Assembly: GCF_009764645.1 (NCBI RefSeq)
Contig: NZ_RWIM01000004.1
Location: 1 to 62,262, forward strand
Direction of reading: 5' to 3'
DNA length: 62,262 nt
Source of the DNA: Pseudomonas sp. PB106
Lineage (GTDB): Bacteria > Pseudomonadota > Gammaproteobacteria > Pseudomonadales > Pseudomonadaceae
Of the stretch, positions 55,277 to 62,262 are shown piece by piece. The position numbers and the translations under genes were made by a program. The notes below the pieces were generated by a model. The model did not search any database. It saw only the letters and a list, made by a program, of their open reading frames with translations, and was not told where the DNA came from. Numbering within the stretch: position 1 is the first letter of the stretch; every line of letters starts with the position of its first letter.

Positions 55277-55894
55277 ATGTATCACGGAGAAAAACTCAAC
55301 GCCTGGACGCATTTGGTCGGGGCGGTGGCGGCTTTTGTCGGCGGGGTCTGGATGCTGGTGATTGCCTGTCTGGACGGCAGCCCGTGGAAGATTGTCAGTG
55401 TGGCGATCTACGCGTTTACCCTGCTGGTGCTTTACAGCGCATCAACCGTGTATCACAGCGTGCGCGGGCGCAAGAAAGCGATCATGAAGAAGGTCGATCA
55501 CTTTTCGATCTACCTGTTGATCGCCGGCAGCTACACGCCGTTCTGTCTGGTGACCCTGCGCGGGCCGTGGGGCTGGACGCTGTTCGGGATTGTCTGGGGG
55601 CTGGCGCTGATCGGCATCCTGCAAGAGATCAAACCGCGTTCAGAGGCGCGGATTCTGTCGATCGTGATTTACGCGGTGATGGGCTGGATTGTGTTGGTGG
55701 CGGTCAAGCCTTTGATGGCGGCGCTGGGCACCACCGGGTTTGCCTGGCTGGCGTCGGGCGGTGTGTTGTACACGGTGGGGATTATCTTTTTTGCCCTCGA
55801 TCACCGGCTGCGGCATGCGCATGGGATTTGGCATCTGTTCGTGATTGCCGGGAGTTTGCTGCACTTTGTCGCGATTCTGTTTTACGTCTTGTAG
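55277..55894 (+). CDS. trhA: Hemolysin III / TrhA family membrane protein
   Basis: A 205-residue protein with seven predicted membrane helices, belonging to the PAQR-like hemolysin III family. It starts YHGEKLNAWTHLVGAVAAFVGG and contains STVYHSV and HRLRHAHGIWHLFVIAGSLLHF; the conserved His and Ser residues would bind a metal, as in PAQR hydrolases. E. coli TrhA (YqfA) influences membrane lipid homeostasis, while true hemolysis is doubtful. It is a single gene. Confidence 0.9.
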   Translation: MYHGEKLNAWTHLVGAVAAFVGGVWMLVIACLDGSPWKIVSVAIYAFTLLVLYSASTVYHSVRGRKKAIMKKVDHFSIYLLIAGSYTPFCLVTLRGPWGWTLFGIVWGLALIGILQEIKPRSEARILSIVIYAVMGWIVLVAVKPLMAALGTTGFAWLASGGVLYTVGIIFFALDHRLRHAHGIWHLFVIAGSLLHFVAILFYVL

Positions 55895-55907
55895 ACCGAG
55901 GTGCGGC

Positions 55908-56000
55908 TATCGCTGGCAAGCCAGCTCCCACAGAGTTCAATGTTGTTCACAAATGTTGTGGCCAACAAAGCACCTGTGGGAGCTGGCTTGCCAGCGATGG
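55908..56000. repeat. Palindromic intergenic repeat, family C
   Basis: An inverted pair, ATCGCTGGCAAGCCAGCTCC and GGAGCTGGCTTGCCAGCGAT, between the convergent trhA and rsmE genes, ending 4 bp before the rsmE stop. Confidence 0.93.
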
Positions 56001-56004
56001 CGTC

Positions 56005-56724
56005 CTAGAAATCACCCCACAATTGTTGGGCTACCGCCAACGCCACGACTGGCGCGGTCTCTGTGCGCAACACCCGTGGGCCAAGGCGGGCGGCGTGGAA
56101 GCCGTTGCCTTTGGCTTGCTCGACTTCAGCGTCAGTCAAACCACCCTCAGGCCCGATCAGGAACGCCAACGTCGCCGGTTTGGCATGACTCACCAACGGC
56201 TCCGCGACCGGGTGCAGCACCAGTTTCAACTCGGCTTCGGTCTGCTTGATCCAGTCCGCCAGCAATACCGGCGGATGAATCACCGGCACCCGCGAACGAC
56301 CACATTGCTCGCAGGCGCTGATCGCCACTTGGCGCCAGTGCAGCAGGCGTTTGTCGGCGCGTTCGTCCTTGAGGCGGACTTCGCAGCGGTCGCTGAAGAT
56401 CGGGGTGATTTCGTTCACGCCCAGCTCGGTGGCTTTCTGGATCGCCCAATCCATGCGCTCGCCACGGGACAGTCCCTGGCCGAGGTGAATGTGCAGCGGC
56501 GATTCGACCTGTCCGGCGAATTGCTCGTCGATCTGCACGGTCACGCGCTTCTTGCCGACTTCCAGCAGCGAACCGCGAAACTCATGGCCGGAACCGTCGA
56601 ACATCTGCACCGCATCGCCCTCGGTCATGCGCAGCACGCGGCTGATGTAATGCGCCTGGGCCTCCGGCAATTCGTGTTCGCCGGTGCTCAGCGGGGCGTC
56701 GATAAAGAAGCGGGACAGTCTCAT
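56005..56724 (-). CDS. rsmE: 16S rRNA (uracil-1498-N3)-methyltransferase
   Basis: RsmE methylates U1498 of 16S rRNA in the 30S subunit. The 239-residue SPOUT-type protein has an N-terminal PUA-like part (HYISRVLRMTEGDAVQMFDGSG), the IQKATELGVNEITPIFSDRC segment and the knot motif LIGPEGGLTDAEVEQAKGNGF with LGPRVLRTETA. It lies downstream of bioA, separated by a family A repeat. Confidence 0.96.
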   Translation of the reverse strand: MRLSRFFIDAPLSTGEHELPEAQAHYISRVLRMTEGDAVQMFDGSGHEFRGSLLEVGKKRVTVQIDEQFAGQVESPLHIHLGQGLSRGERMDWAIQKATELGVNEITPIFSDRCEVRLKDERADKRLLHWRQVAISACEQCGRSRVPVIHPPVLLADWIKQTEAELKLVLHPVAEPLVSHAKPATLAFLIGPEGGLTDAEVEQAKGNGFHAARLGPRVLRTETAPVVALAVAQQLWGDF

Positions 56725-56754
56725 TTCGGGTCTCTGGAAAGATGTGAATCAGTA

Positions 56755-56860
56755 GATCGTTCCCACGCTCTGCGTGGGAATGCCTCACCGGACGCTCTGC
56801 GTCCGCTGTTGGGACGCTGAGCGTCCCGGGCTGCATTCCCACGCGGAGCGTGGGAACGAG
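56755..56860. repeat. Palindromic intergenic repeat, family A
   Basis: GATCGTTCCCACGCTCTGCG to CGGAGCGTGGGAACGA, 106 bp, in the gap between bioA and rsmE on the same strand. It ends 10 bp before the bioA stop codon region. Confidence 0.92.
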
Positions 56861-56869
56861 CGGTCACGG

Positions 56870-58276
56870 TTAGCCTGGGTCACGGAAACCGGGGTGGAAA
56901 TCTTTCGGCACGGCCACGCTGACGCTGTCACGGGTGGCGATGTCGATGCCTTCGCTGGCGACTTCGGCAAGGAAGTCGATCTGCTCCGGGGTAATCACGT
57001 ACGGCGGCAGGAAATACACCACGCTGCCCAGCGGACGCAGCAACGCGCCACGCTCCAGCGCATGCTGGAACACCTTCAAACCGCGACGCTCCTGCCAAGG
57101 GTAGGCCTCTTTGGTGGCTTTATCCTTGACCATCTCGATGGCCAGGACCATGCCGGTCTGGCGCACTTCGGAGACGTTCGGGTGATCGGCCAGATGCGCG
57201 GTCGCCGAGGCCATGCGCTGGGCCAAAGCCTTGTTGTTCTCGATGACGTTGTCGTGCTCGAAGATATCCAGCGTCGCCAGTGCCGCCGCGCACGCCAGGG
57301 GGTTGCCGGTGTAACTGTGCGAATGCAGGAAGGCGCGCAAGGTTGGATAGTCGTCGTAGAACGCGCTGTAGACTTCGTCGGTGGTCAGGCACGCGGCCAG
57401 CGGCAGATAGCCGCCGGTCAGGGCCTTCGACAGGCAGAGGAAGTCCGGGCGAATGCCGGCCTGTTCACAGGCAAACATCGTCCCGGTGCGGCCGAAACCC
57501 ACAGCGATTTCGTCGAGGATCAGGTGCACGCCGTAGCGATCGCAGGCCTCGCGCAGCAACTTCAGATACACCGGGTGATACATGCGCATGCCGCCAGCGC
57601 CCTGAATCAGCGGCTCGACGATGACTGCCGCGACGCTGTCATGATTTTCTGCCAGGGTCTGCTCCATGGCGGCGAACATGTTGCGCGAATGTTCTTCCCA
57701 GCTCATGCCTTGCGGGCGCAGGTAGCAATCCGGGCTCGGCACTTTGATGGTGTCCATCAGCAGCGCTTTGTAGGTCTCGGTGAACAGCGGCACGTCGCCG
57801 ACCGCCATCGCGGCCATGGTTTCGCCGTGGTAGCTGTTGGTCAGGGTGACGAAGCGCTTCTTGTTCGGCTGACCGCGATTGAGCCAGTAGTGAAAGCTCA
57901 TTTTCAGCGCGACTTCGATGCAGGACGAACCGTTATCGGCGTAGAACACCCGGTTCAGGCCTTCCGGCGTCATCTTCACCAGACGCTCGGACAGCTCGAT
58001 CACCGGTTGATGGCTGAAACCGGCGAGAATCACGTGTTCCAGTTGATCGACCTGATCCTTGATGCGCTGGTTGATGCGCGGGTTGGCGTGGCCGAATACG
58101 TTGACCCACCAGGAGCTGACGGCGTCGAGGTAGCGCTTGCCTTCGAAGTCTTCGAGCCAGACACCTTCACCGCGCTTGATCGGGATCAGCGGCAGCTGTT
58201 CGTGGTCTTTCATCTGGGTGCAGGGATGCCACAACACCGCGAGGTCGCGTTGCATCCACTGGTTATTCAGGCCCAT
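56870..58276 (-). CDS. bioA: Adenosylmethionine-8-amino-7-oxononanoate aminotransferase
   Basis: BioA converts 7-keto-8-aminopelargonate to 7,8-diaminopelargonate in biotin synthesis, using SAM as amino donor. The 468-residue class III aminotransferase has LWHPCTQMKDH at the N-terminus, the Gly-Ser loop YADNGSSCIEVALKM, SYHGETMAAMAVGD, LILDEIAVGFGRTGTMFA and the PLP lysine in LSKALTGGYLPLA. The length is slightly above average because of a C-terminal tail. The other bio genes are not in this window. It is divergent from the flavin oxidase gene. Confidence 0.95.
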   Translation of the reverse strand: MGLNNQWMQRDLAVLWHPCTQMKDHEQLPLIPIKRGEGVWLEDFEGKRYLDAVSSWWVNVFGHANPRINQRIKDQVDQLEHVILAGFSHQPVIELSERLVKMTPEGLNRVFYADNGSSCIEVALKMSFHYWLNRGQPNKKRFVTLTNSYHGETMAAMAVGDVPLFTETYKALLMDTIKVPSPDCYLRPQGMSWEEHSRNMFAAMEQTLAENHDSVAAVIVEPLIQGAGGMRMYHPVYLKLLREACDRYGVHLILDEIAVGFGRTGTMFACEQAGIRPDFLCLSKALTGGYLPLAACLTTDEVYSAFYDDYPTLRAFLHSHSYTGNPLACAAALATLDIFEHDNVIENNKALAQRMASATAHLADHPNVSEVRQTGMVLAIEMVKDKATKEAYPWQERRGLKVFQHALERGALLRPLGSVVYFLPPYVITPEQIDFLAEVASEGIDIATRDSVSVAVPKDFHPGFRDPG

Positions 58277-58499
58277 TTACAGTCTCCTCGAGGCGGCTCG
58301 CGTCAGGCGCGGGCAAACAATCGCGCAAGCCTATGCAATGCATCGCGTGGGGACAACCCATTGTGTCGATTGAGCTACTTTGTATGAGCCGATAGACGTC
58401 GCTGGCGGCGTTTTGATGGCTAACGTATTCTTCGCGGTTCTTTGGGTCGTCTGACTCGCAAAACTGCTTTTTCCTACGTGTATTTCCGGAGTTCGCTGA

Positions 58500-60263
58500 A
58501 TGTCTGTCGGTTGGCTGCGCGCCTGTGCGCTAGTGATGTTGGGGCTGTTCAGCGTTACAGCGCTGGCCAAGGATAAAACCGCAATCGTGATCGGTGGGGG
58601 CCTGTCGGGCCTGACCGCCGCTTACGAGCTGCAAAACAAAGGCTGGCAGGTCACGCTGCTGGAAGCCAAGCCGAGCCTGGGCGGTCGCTCCGGCATGGCC
58701 ACCAGCGAGTGGATCGGCAACGACAAGACGCAGCCAGTGCTGAACAAGTACGTCTCGACGTTCAAGCTGGGCACCACGCCGGCCCCGGAATTCGTGCGTA
58801 CGCCGGGTTATCTGATCGATGGCGAGTATTTCTCCGCCGCTGATCTGGCGACCAAGCAACCGGCGACCGCCGATGCCTTGAAGCGCTACCAGAAAACCCT
58901 CGACGATCTGGCGCGTTCGATCGACGACCCGCAGAACCCGGCCGCGACCAACACCCTGCACGCACTGGATCAGATCACCGTGTCGAGCTGGCTCGACAAG
59001 CAGAACTTGCCCGCCACCGCGCGTCAGTTGATCAACCAGGACATCCGCACCCACTACGACGAACCTTCGCGTCTGTCGCTTCTGTATTTCGCTCAGCAGA
59101 ACCGCGTGTATCGCGGCGTCTCCGACCGTGACCTGCGTGCTTCGCGTCTGGTCGGTGGCAGCCAGGTGCTGGCGCAGGCCTTCGTCAAACAGATCAAGAC
59201 CATCAAGACCAACTCGCCGGTGTCGGCGATCAATCAGGACAAGGACGGCGTGACCGTCAAGGTCGGCAGCGTTGGCTATCAGGCTGATTACGTCGTACTG
59301 GCCGTGCCGTTGCGTGCGCTGAACAAGATTGCGCTGACCCCGGCGCTGGATGCCCAGCATCTGGCCGCGATCAAGGGCACCAACTACGGTTGGCGCGACC
59401 AGATCATGTTGAAGTTCAAGACGCCAGTGTGGGAAAGCAAGGCGCGCATGTCCGGCGAGATCTACAGCAACACCGGCCTTGGCATGCTCTGGATCGAGCC
59501 TGCGCTGAAGGGCGGCGCCAACGTGGTGATCAACCTGTCCGGCGACAACGCCCGCGTGATGCAGGCGTTTGGCGACAAGCAGATGGTCGATCAGGTGCTG
59601 ATCCGTCTGCACGCGTTTTATCCACAGGCCCGTGGCTCGTTCACCGGCTATGAAATCCGCCGCTACAGCACCGACCCGTCGATGGGCGGCGCCTACCTGG
59701 CTTATGGCCCAGGCCAGATCAGCAAGTTCTGGCGCCTGTGGGAGCGTCCGTTGCAACGCGTGACGTTCGCCGGCGAACACACCGACACCTTGTACCCGGG
59801 CACACTTGAAGGCGCACTGCGCACCGGTCAGCGTGCGGCCAGTCAGGTTGAAGACCTGGCGGCAGGCAAATCGTTTGAACCGGCGAAAGTGGTTCCGGCT
59901 GCAGCAGCGGCGGCGGGTGCCGTGGCGGCGAAGAAGGGCAACTTCTTCACTAATCTGTTCGGCGGTTCGGATGACGAGAAGAAGCCAGAGCCTGTGAAGG
60001 CACCAGAACCGGCTCCAGCTCCGGTCGCACCAGCGCCTGCGCCGACCCCGGCACCTGCGCCAGCTCCGGTGGAAGCGCCGAAGCCAGCGGCACCAGTGAA
60101 AGCTGAACCGGCGAAGAAAGCGGCGGCCAAGCCTGCGGCGAAGAAGCCAGCGGCCAAGTCCGAAGCGAAAAAGCCTGCGGCGAAACCAGCGGCGAAAAAG
60201 GCTGAACCGGCGAAGAAGCCAGCGGCCAAGCCTGCGGCAACGACCGAGACCAAGGCGCAGTAA
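58500..60263 (+). CDS. Exported flavin amine oxidase-like protein with Lys/Ala/Pro tail
   Basis: A 587-residue protein in three parts. Residues 1-23 form a Sec-type signal peptide (ACALVMLGLFSVTALA). Residues 27-460 form an FAD-dependent amine-oxidase fold with GGGLSGLTAAYEL and, at the C-terminal side, FAGEHTDTLYPGTLEGALRTGQRAA. From about residue 490 a low-complexity tail alternates Pro-Ala and Lys-Ala-Ala repeats. It resembles histone H1-like tails such as that of Pseudomonas AlgP. A homologue lies in the same place in PAO1 (PA0421 by recall). Substrate and tail function are unknown. An FAD enzyme exported with a Sec-type signal is unusual. Confidence 0.85.
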   Translation: MSVGWLRACALVMLGLFSVTALAKDKTAIVIGGGLSGLTAAYELQNKGWQVTLLEAKPSLGGRSGMATSEWIGNDKTQPVLNKYVSTFKLGTTPAPEFVRTPGYLIDGEYFSAADLATKQPATADALKRYQKTLDDLARSIDDPQNPAATNTLHALDQITVSSWLDKQNLPATARQLINQDIRTHYDEPSRLSLLYFAQQNRVYRGVSDRDLRASRLVGGSQVLAQAFVKQIKTIKTNSPVSAINQDKDGVTVKVGSVGYQADYVVLAVPLRALNKIALTPALDAQHLAAIKGTNYGWRDQIMLKFKTPVWESKARMSGEIYSNTGLGMLWIEPALKGGANVVINLSGDNARVMQAFGDKQMVDQVLIRLHAFYPQARGSFTGYEIRRYSTDPSMGGAYLAYGPGQISKFWRLWERPLQRVTFAGEHTDTLYPGTLEGALRTGQRAASQVEDLAAGKSFEPAKVVPAAAAAAGAVAAKKGNFFTNLFGGSDDEKKPEPVKAPEPAPAPVAPAPAPTPAPAPAPVEAPKPAAPVKAEPAKKAAAKPAAKKPAAKSEAKKPAAKPAAKKAEPAKKPAAKPAATTETKAQ

Positions 60264-60282
60264 GCCTTGCGGTGAACGAAGA

Positions 60283-60310
60283 AGCGCGGCGTTTATGCCG
60301 CGCTTTTTTT
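60283..60310 (+). terminator. Terminator after the flavin oxidase gene
   Basis: The stem AGCGCGGC / GCCGCGCT with loop GTTTAT is followed by eight T residues, 20 bp after the stop codon. Confidence 0.9.
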
Positions 60311-60323
60311 TGCCTGTGAAGGT

Positions 60324-60420
60324 CCCATCGCTGGCAAGCCAGCTCCCACAGGTTTCTGAGGTGAACGCAGGATTTTTCAACGCCACCGACCCCTGTGGGA
60401 GCGGGCTTGCCCGCGATGAG
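60324..60420. repeat. Palindromic intergenic repeat, family C
   Basis: CCATCGCTGGCAAGCCAGCT at the left and TGGGAGCGGGCTTGCCCGCG at the right. It lies between the terminator and the promoter region of the cytochrome b561 gene. Confidence 0.9.
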
Positions 60421-60610
60421 GCCTGTCCAGACAGCGCATCATCAGGATCTACCACCTAACATCCCGCCACACTTTCCCCGTTAATCTTTCCTTAACACGC
60501 CACTTCCAGACTCTTGATCGTATTTCTCGATATTTCAAAGCGAAATTTTCCGCTTTAATTCGATAGATAACTCGCTAGTCTTGGTTCGCAGTTCTCACAG
60601 GATTTGGGCA
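60421..60610. promoter_or_regulatory. AT-rich promoter region before the cytochrome b561 gene
   Basis: No gene is recognisable. The stretch 60480-60580 is clearly richer in A and T than its surroundings. It contains the inverted repeat AAAGCG-N8-CGCTTT (60537-60556) and a nearby TATTTCTCGATATTTC. These could be a regulator site for the downstream pair. The exact promoter elements are uncertain. Confidence 0.35.
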
Positions 60611-61162
60611 ATGCAGCTACGTAACTCTTCTTCGCGCTATGGTTGGGTCAGCATCTTCATGCACTGGGGCGTGGCGCTGGTGGTCTTCGGGCTGTTCGCG
60701 CTGGGTCTGTGGATGGTCGGGCTGGATTACTACAGCAGCTGGCGCAAAGAGGCGCCGGATCTGCACAAGAGCATCGGCCTGGTGTTGCTGGCCGTGATGG
60801 TGTTACGGGTGCTGTGGCGCTTTATCAGCCCACCGCCGCCGACGCTGCAAAGCTACAGCCGCATGACCCGTCTCGGCGCCAAATTCGGCCACGGGTTTCT
60901 ATATCTGGCGCTGTTCGCTGTGATGCTTGCCGGTTACCTGATTTCCACCGCAGACGGTGTCGGGATCCCGGTGTTTGGCCTGTTTGAAGTTCCTGCACTG
61001 GTTTCCGGGCTACCGGATCAAGCAGATACCGCTGGGGTGATTCATCTGTGGCTGGCGTGGGCGCTGGTAATTTTTTCCGGCCTCCATGCGTTGGCAGCAT
61101 TGAAGCACCACTTTATTGATCGTGATGTGACCCTGACACGAATGCTCGGTCGCAAAGCCTGA
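60611..61162 (+). CDS. Cytochrome b561
   Basis: A 183-residue inner-membrane diheme cytochrome b561 of the bacterial CybB type, which passes electrons between quinones and periplasmic acceptors. It has four membrane helices; candidate heme ligands include His18 in IFMHWG, the His of DLHKSIG, and histidines in VIHLWLAW and [14 protein letters not shown]. It lies 31 bp before the YceI gene, and this pairing is common, so the two may share a transcript and function. Confidence 0.93.
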   Translation: MQLRNSSSRYGWVSIFMHWGVALVVFGLFALGLWMVGLDYYSSWRKEAPDLHKSIGLVLLAVMVLRVLWRFISPPPPTLQSYSRMTRLGAKFGHGFLYLALFAVMLAGYLISTADGVGIPVFGLFEVPALVSGLPDQADTAGVIHLWLAWALVIFSGLHALAALKHHFIDRDVTLTRMLGRKA

Positions 61163-61193
61163 AATTCAACCTCGACTCAAAGGAAAAGAAAGC

Positions 61194-61769
61194 ATGTTGA
61201 AAAAGACTCTGGCCGCTCTGGCAATCGGTTCTGCACTGCTCTCGGCTCAGGCCATGGCAGCGGACTACAAAATCGACAAGGAAGGTCAGCACGCCTTCGT
61301 TGACTGGAAAATCAGCCACCTGGGCTACAGCTTCATCCACGGTACTTTCAAAGATTTCGACGGTACCTTCTCGTGGGATTCGGCCAAGCCTGAAGCCAGC
61401 AAGATCTCCGTTGATGTGAAAACCGCCAGCCTGTGGTCGAACCACGCTGAGCGTGACAAACACATCGCCAGCAAAGACTTCCTGGATGTCGGCAAGTTTG
61501 CTGATGCCAAGTTCGTCTCCACCGCCGTTAAATCGACCGGTGAAAAGACCGCTGACGTGACTGGCGACCTGACCCTGCACGGCGTGACCAAGCCAGTGAC
61601 CTTCAAGGCTACGTTCAACGGCGAAGGCAAGGATCCATGGGGCGGCGAGCGTGCTGGCTTCAACGCCAAGACCACCCTCAACCTGAACGATTTCGGGATC
61701 AAGGGCCCAGGTCCTACCTCGCAAACTGCGGATCTGGACATCTCGCTGGAAGGCGTGAAAGTTAAGTAA
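61194..61769 (+). CDS. YceI-family periplasmic lipid-binding protein
   Basis: A 191-residue protein with a signal peptide ([22 protein letters not shown], then ADYK). The mature form is a YceI-type lipocalin-like barrel thought to carry polyprenyl quinone-like lipids. Visible segments are [20 protein letters not shown] and [20 protein letters not shown]. The pairing with cytochrome b561 fits a role in membrane redox chemistry. The PAO1 counterpart is PasP (PA0423), reported as a secreted protease, but family membership gives no protease motif here. Confidence 0.93.
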   Translation: MLKKTLAALAIGSALLSAQAMAADYKIDKEGQHAFVDWKISHLGYSFIHGTFKDFDGTFSWDSAKPEASKISVDVKTASLWSNHAERDKHIASKDFLDVGKFADAKFVSTAVKSTGEKTADVTGDLTLHGVTKPVTFKATFNGEGKDPWGGERAGFNAKTTLNLNDFGIKGPGPTSQTADLDISLEGVKVK

Positions 61770-61786
61770 CTTTCCACCCGCCACAC

Positions 61787-61823
61787 AAAAACGCCCCCGG
61801 TTGAAAGGCCGGGGGCGTTTTTT
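61787..61823 (+). terminator. Rho-independent terminator after the YceI gene
   Basis: ACGCCCCCGG / CCGGGGGCGT form a perfect 10-bp stem with an 8-base loop, preceded by AAAA and followed by TTTTTT. Confidence 0.95.
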
Positions 61824-61874
61824 ATTGCCCGTCAAAACACAATTCCTCCTGTAGGAAGCGGGTTTGGGTCGTCC

Positions 61875-61914
61875 AAAAAAATGCCCCGGCTCTTGCGAGG
61901 CGGGGCATTTTTCA
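61875..61914 (-). terminator. Terminator for the RNA helicase gene
   Basis: ATGCCCC / GGGGCAT pair around GGCTCTTGCGAGGC, with A-runs and T-runs on both sides, so it can end transcription from either direction. It lies 14 bp beyond the helicase stop codon. Confidence 0.85.
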
Positions 61915-61927
61915 TTGCAGCGTAAAA

Positions 61928-62262
61928 TCAGCGGTTGCGGGTCAGCAGCGCTGGTTTTTCGCCACGTGGGCGGCTTGGCAGTTGATCGAGTTGCTCAGGC
62001 GTCGGGAAGCGGTCGGCTTTCGATTCCTTGTGCATGATCTTCGGGCCATTGCTGCGCGGATTCTGCACGGCTGGCTCGCTACGAGGCTGCTCGTCACGGG
62101 CCGGACGGCGGTTGCGCGAGGACGAGGCGGAATCGTCACGACGCCCCGACTGACCATCACGCGGTGCGCCGTTGCGCGGGCCGCTGCGTTTGCCCGGTGG
62201 GGTGCCGGTGCTCGAACCGTTGCTGTTGCGCGGACCGTTCTGGCGACCTTGCGGCTGACCGC
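61928..62262 (-). CDS. C-terminal tail of a DEAD-box-type RNA helicase (partial)
   Basis: Translation from the window edge gives 110 codons ending in LLTRNR and a TGA at 61928-61930. The segment is low-complexity and very rich in Arg, Gly, Asn, Ser and Pro (for example GPRNSNGSSTG, RRPARDEQP). It then ends with a more conserved part (FPTPEQLDQLPSRPRGEKPALL). Such basic tails follow the helicase core in RhlE-type proteins of pseudomonads, and PAO1 has an RNA helicase gene (PA0428) near this position by recall. The helicase motifs themselves lie outside the window, so the call rests on the tail and the context. Confidence 0.6.
   Translation of the reverse strand, partial: GQPQGRQNGPRNSNGSSTGTPPGKRSGPRNGAPRDGQSGRRDDSASSSRNRRPARDEQPRSEPAVQNPRSNGPKIMHKESKADRFPTPEQLDQLPSRPRGEKPALLTRNR

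Noticed and set aside
58530..60455. A 641-codon frame antisense to the flavin oxidase gene
   Set aside because: The Arg/Leu-rich product reflects the complement of the Lys/Ala-rich tail, and the sense gene has a signal peptide and a FAD motif.

Overview
The window looks like a chromosomal segment of a Pseudomonas from the P. fluorescens group. It is GC-rich and has a complete set of Pseudomonas housekeeping genes. The gene order, compared from memory, largely follows P. aeruginosa PAO1 from about PA0362 to PA0428. It is also studded with three families of short palindromic intergenic repeats typical of fluorescent pseudomonads. I see no rRNA, tRNA, CRISPR array, transposase or phage structural gene. 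One structured RNA upstream of a small Pseudomonas-type gene resembles phage immunity RNAs.

Layout. 84-961: ferredoxin and coaD. 1077-5585: a long-chain alcohol/aldehyde oxidation operon (laoC-laoB-laoA) divergent from its TetR regulator laoR, with a palindrome inside the predicted laoC promoter. 5618-12000: sseA, an AraC regulator, a frameshifted YheT-type hydrolase, rsmD and two tandem M16 peptidase genes, one without the zinc motif. 12234-16440: ftsY-ftsE-ftsX-rpoH. 16647-19686: mtgA, a DUF423 gene, thiS-thiG-trmB. 19821-26795 (minus strand): yggS-proC-yggT-yggU, metX-metW, a DUF4426 gene, rdgB-hemW and a DUF3392 gene. 26852-29309: pilT (no pilU beside it), an NlpC/P60 peptidase and a TM2 protein. 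29412-35420 (minus): gshB, tonB, algH-ruvX and pyrR-pyrB-pyrC'.

35646-45625 carries the Pil-Chp chemosensory system (pilGHIJ-chpA-chpC). The methyltransferase gene pilK and the methylesterase gene chpB, present in the P. aeruginosa cluster, are both missing, and ChpA is about 500 residues shorter than I recall for the PAO1 protein. 45626-46524 holds the structured RNA and a DUF6124-type gene. 46793-55066 is a complete malonate decarboxylase locus (mdcABCDEGH, madLM, mdcR) with a LysR-style palindrome placed near -63 of a predicted promoter. 55277-62262: trhA-like gene, rsmE, bioA, an exported flavin amine oxidase with a Lys/Ala/Pro tail, cytochrome b561, a YceI protein and the C-terminal end of a DEAD-box-type RNA helicase that runs off the window.

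Main items worth a second look. (1) In the RNA before the DUF6124 gene, two hairpin loops display the same UUUAGCAG sequence on either side of a central element containing its complement, the architecture of the phage P4 CI immunity system. (2) A palindrome sits between the -35 and -10 of laoC. (3) A palindrome and promoter pair lies before mdcA. (4) The adaptation enzymes are lost together from the Chp system. (5) The flavin oxidase has a histone-like tail. (6) The YheT gene carries a one-base frameshift. Functions are assigned by recognising sequence motifs and gene order; no database search was run.
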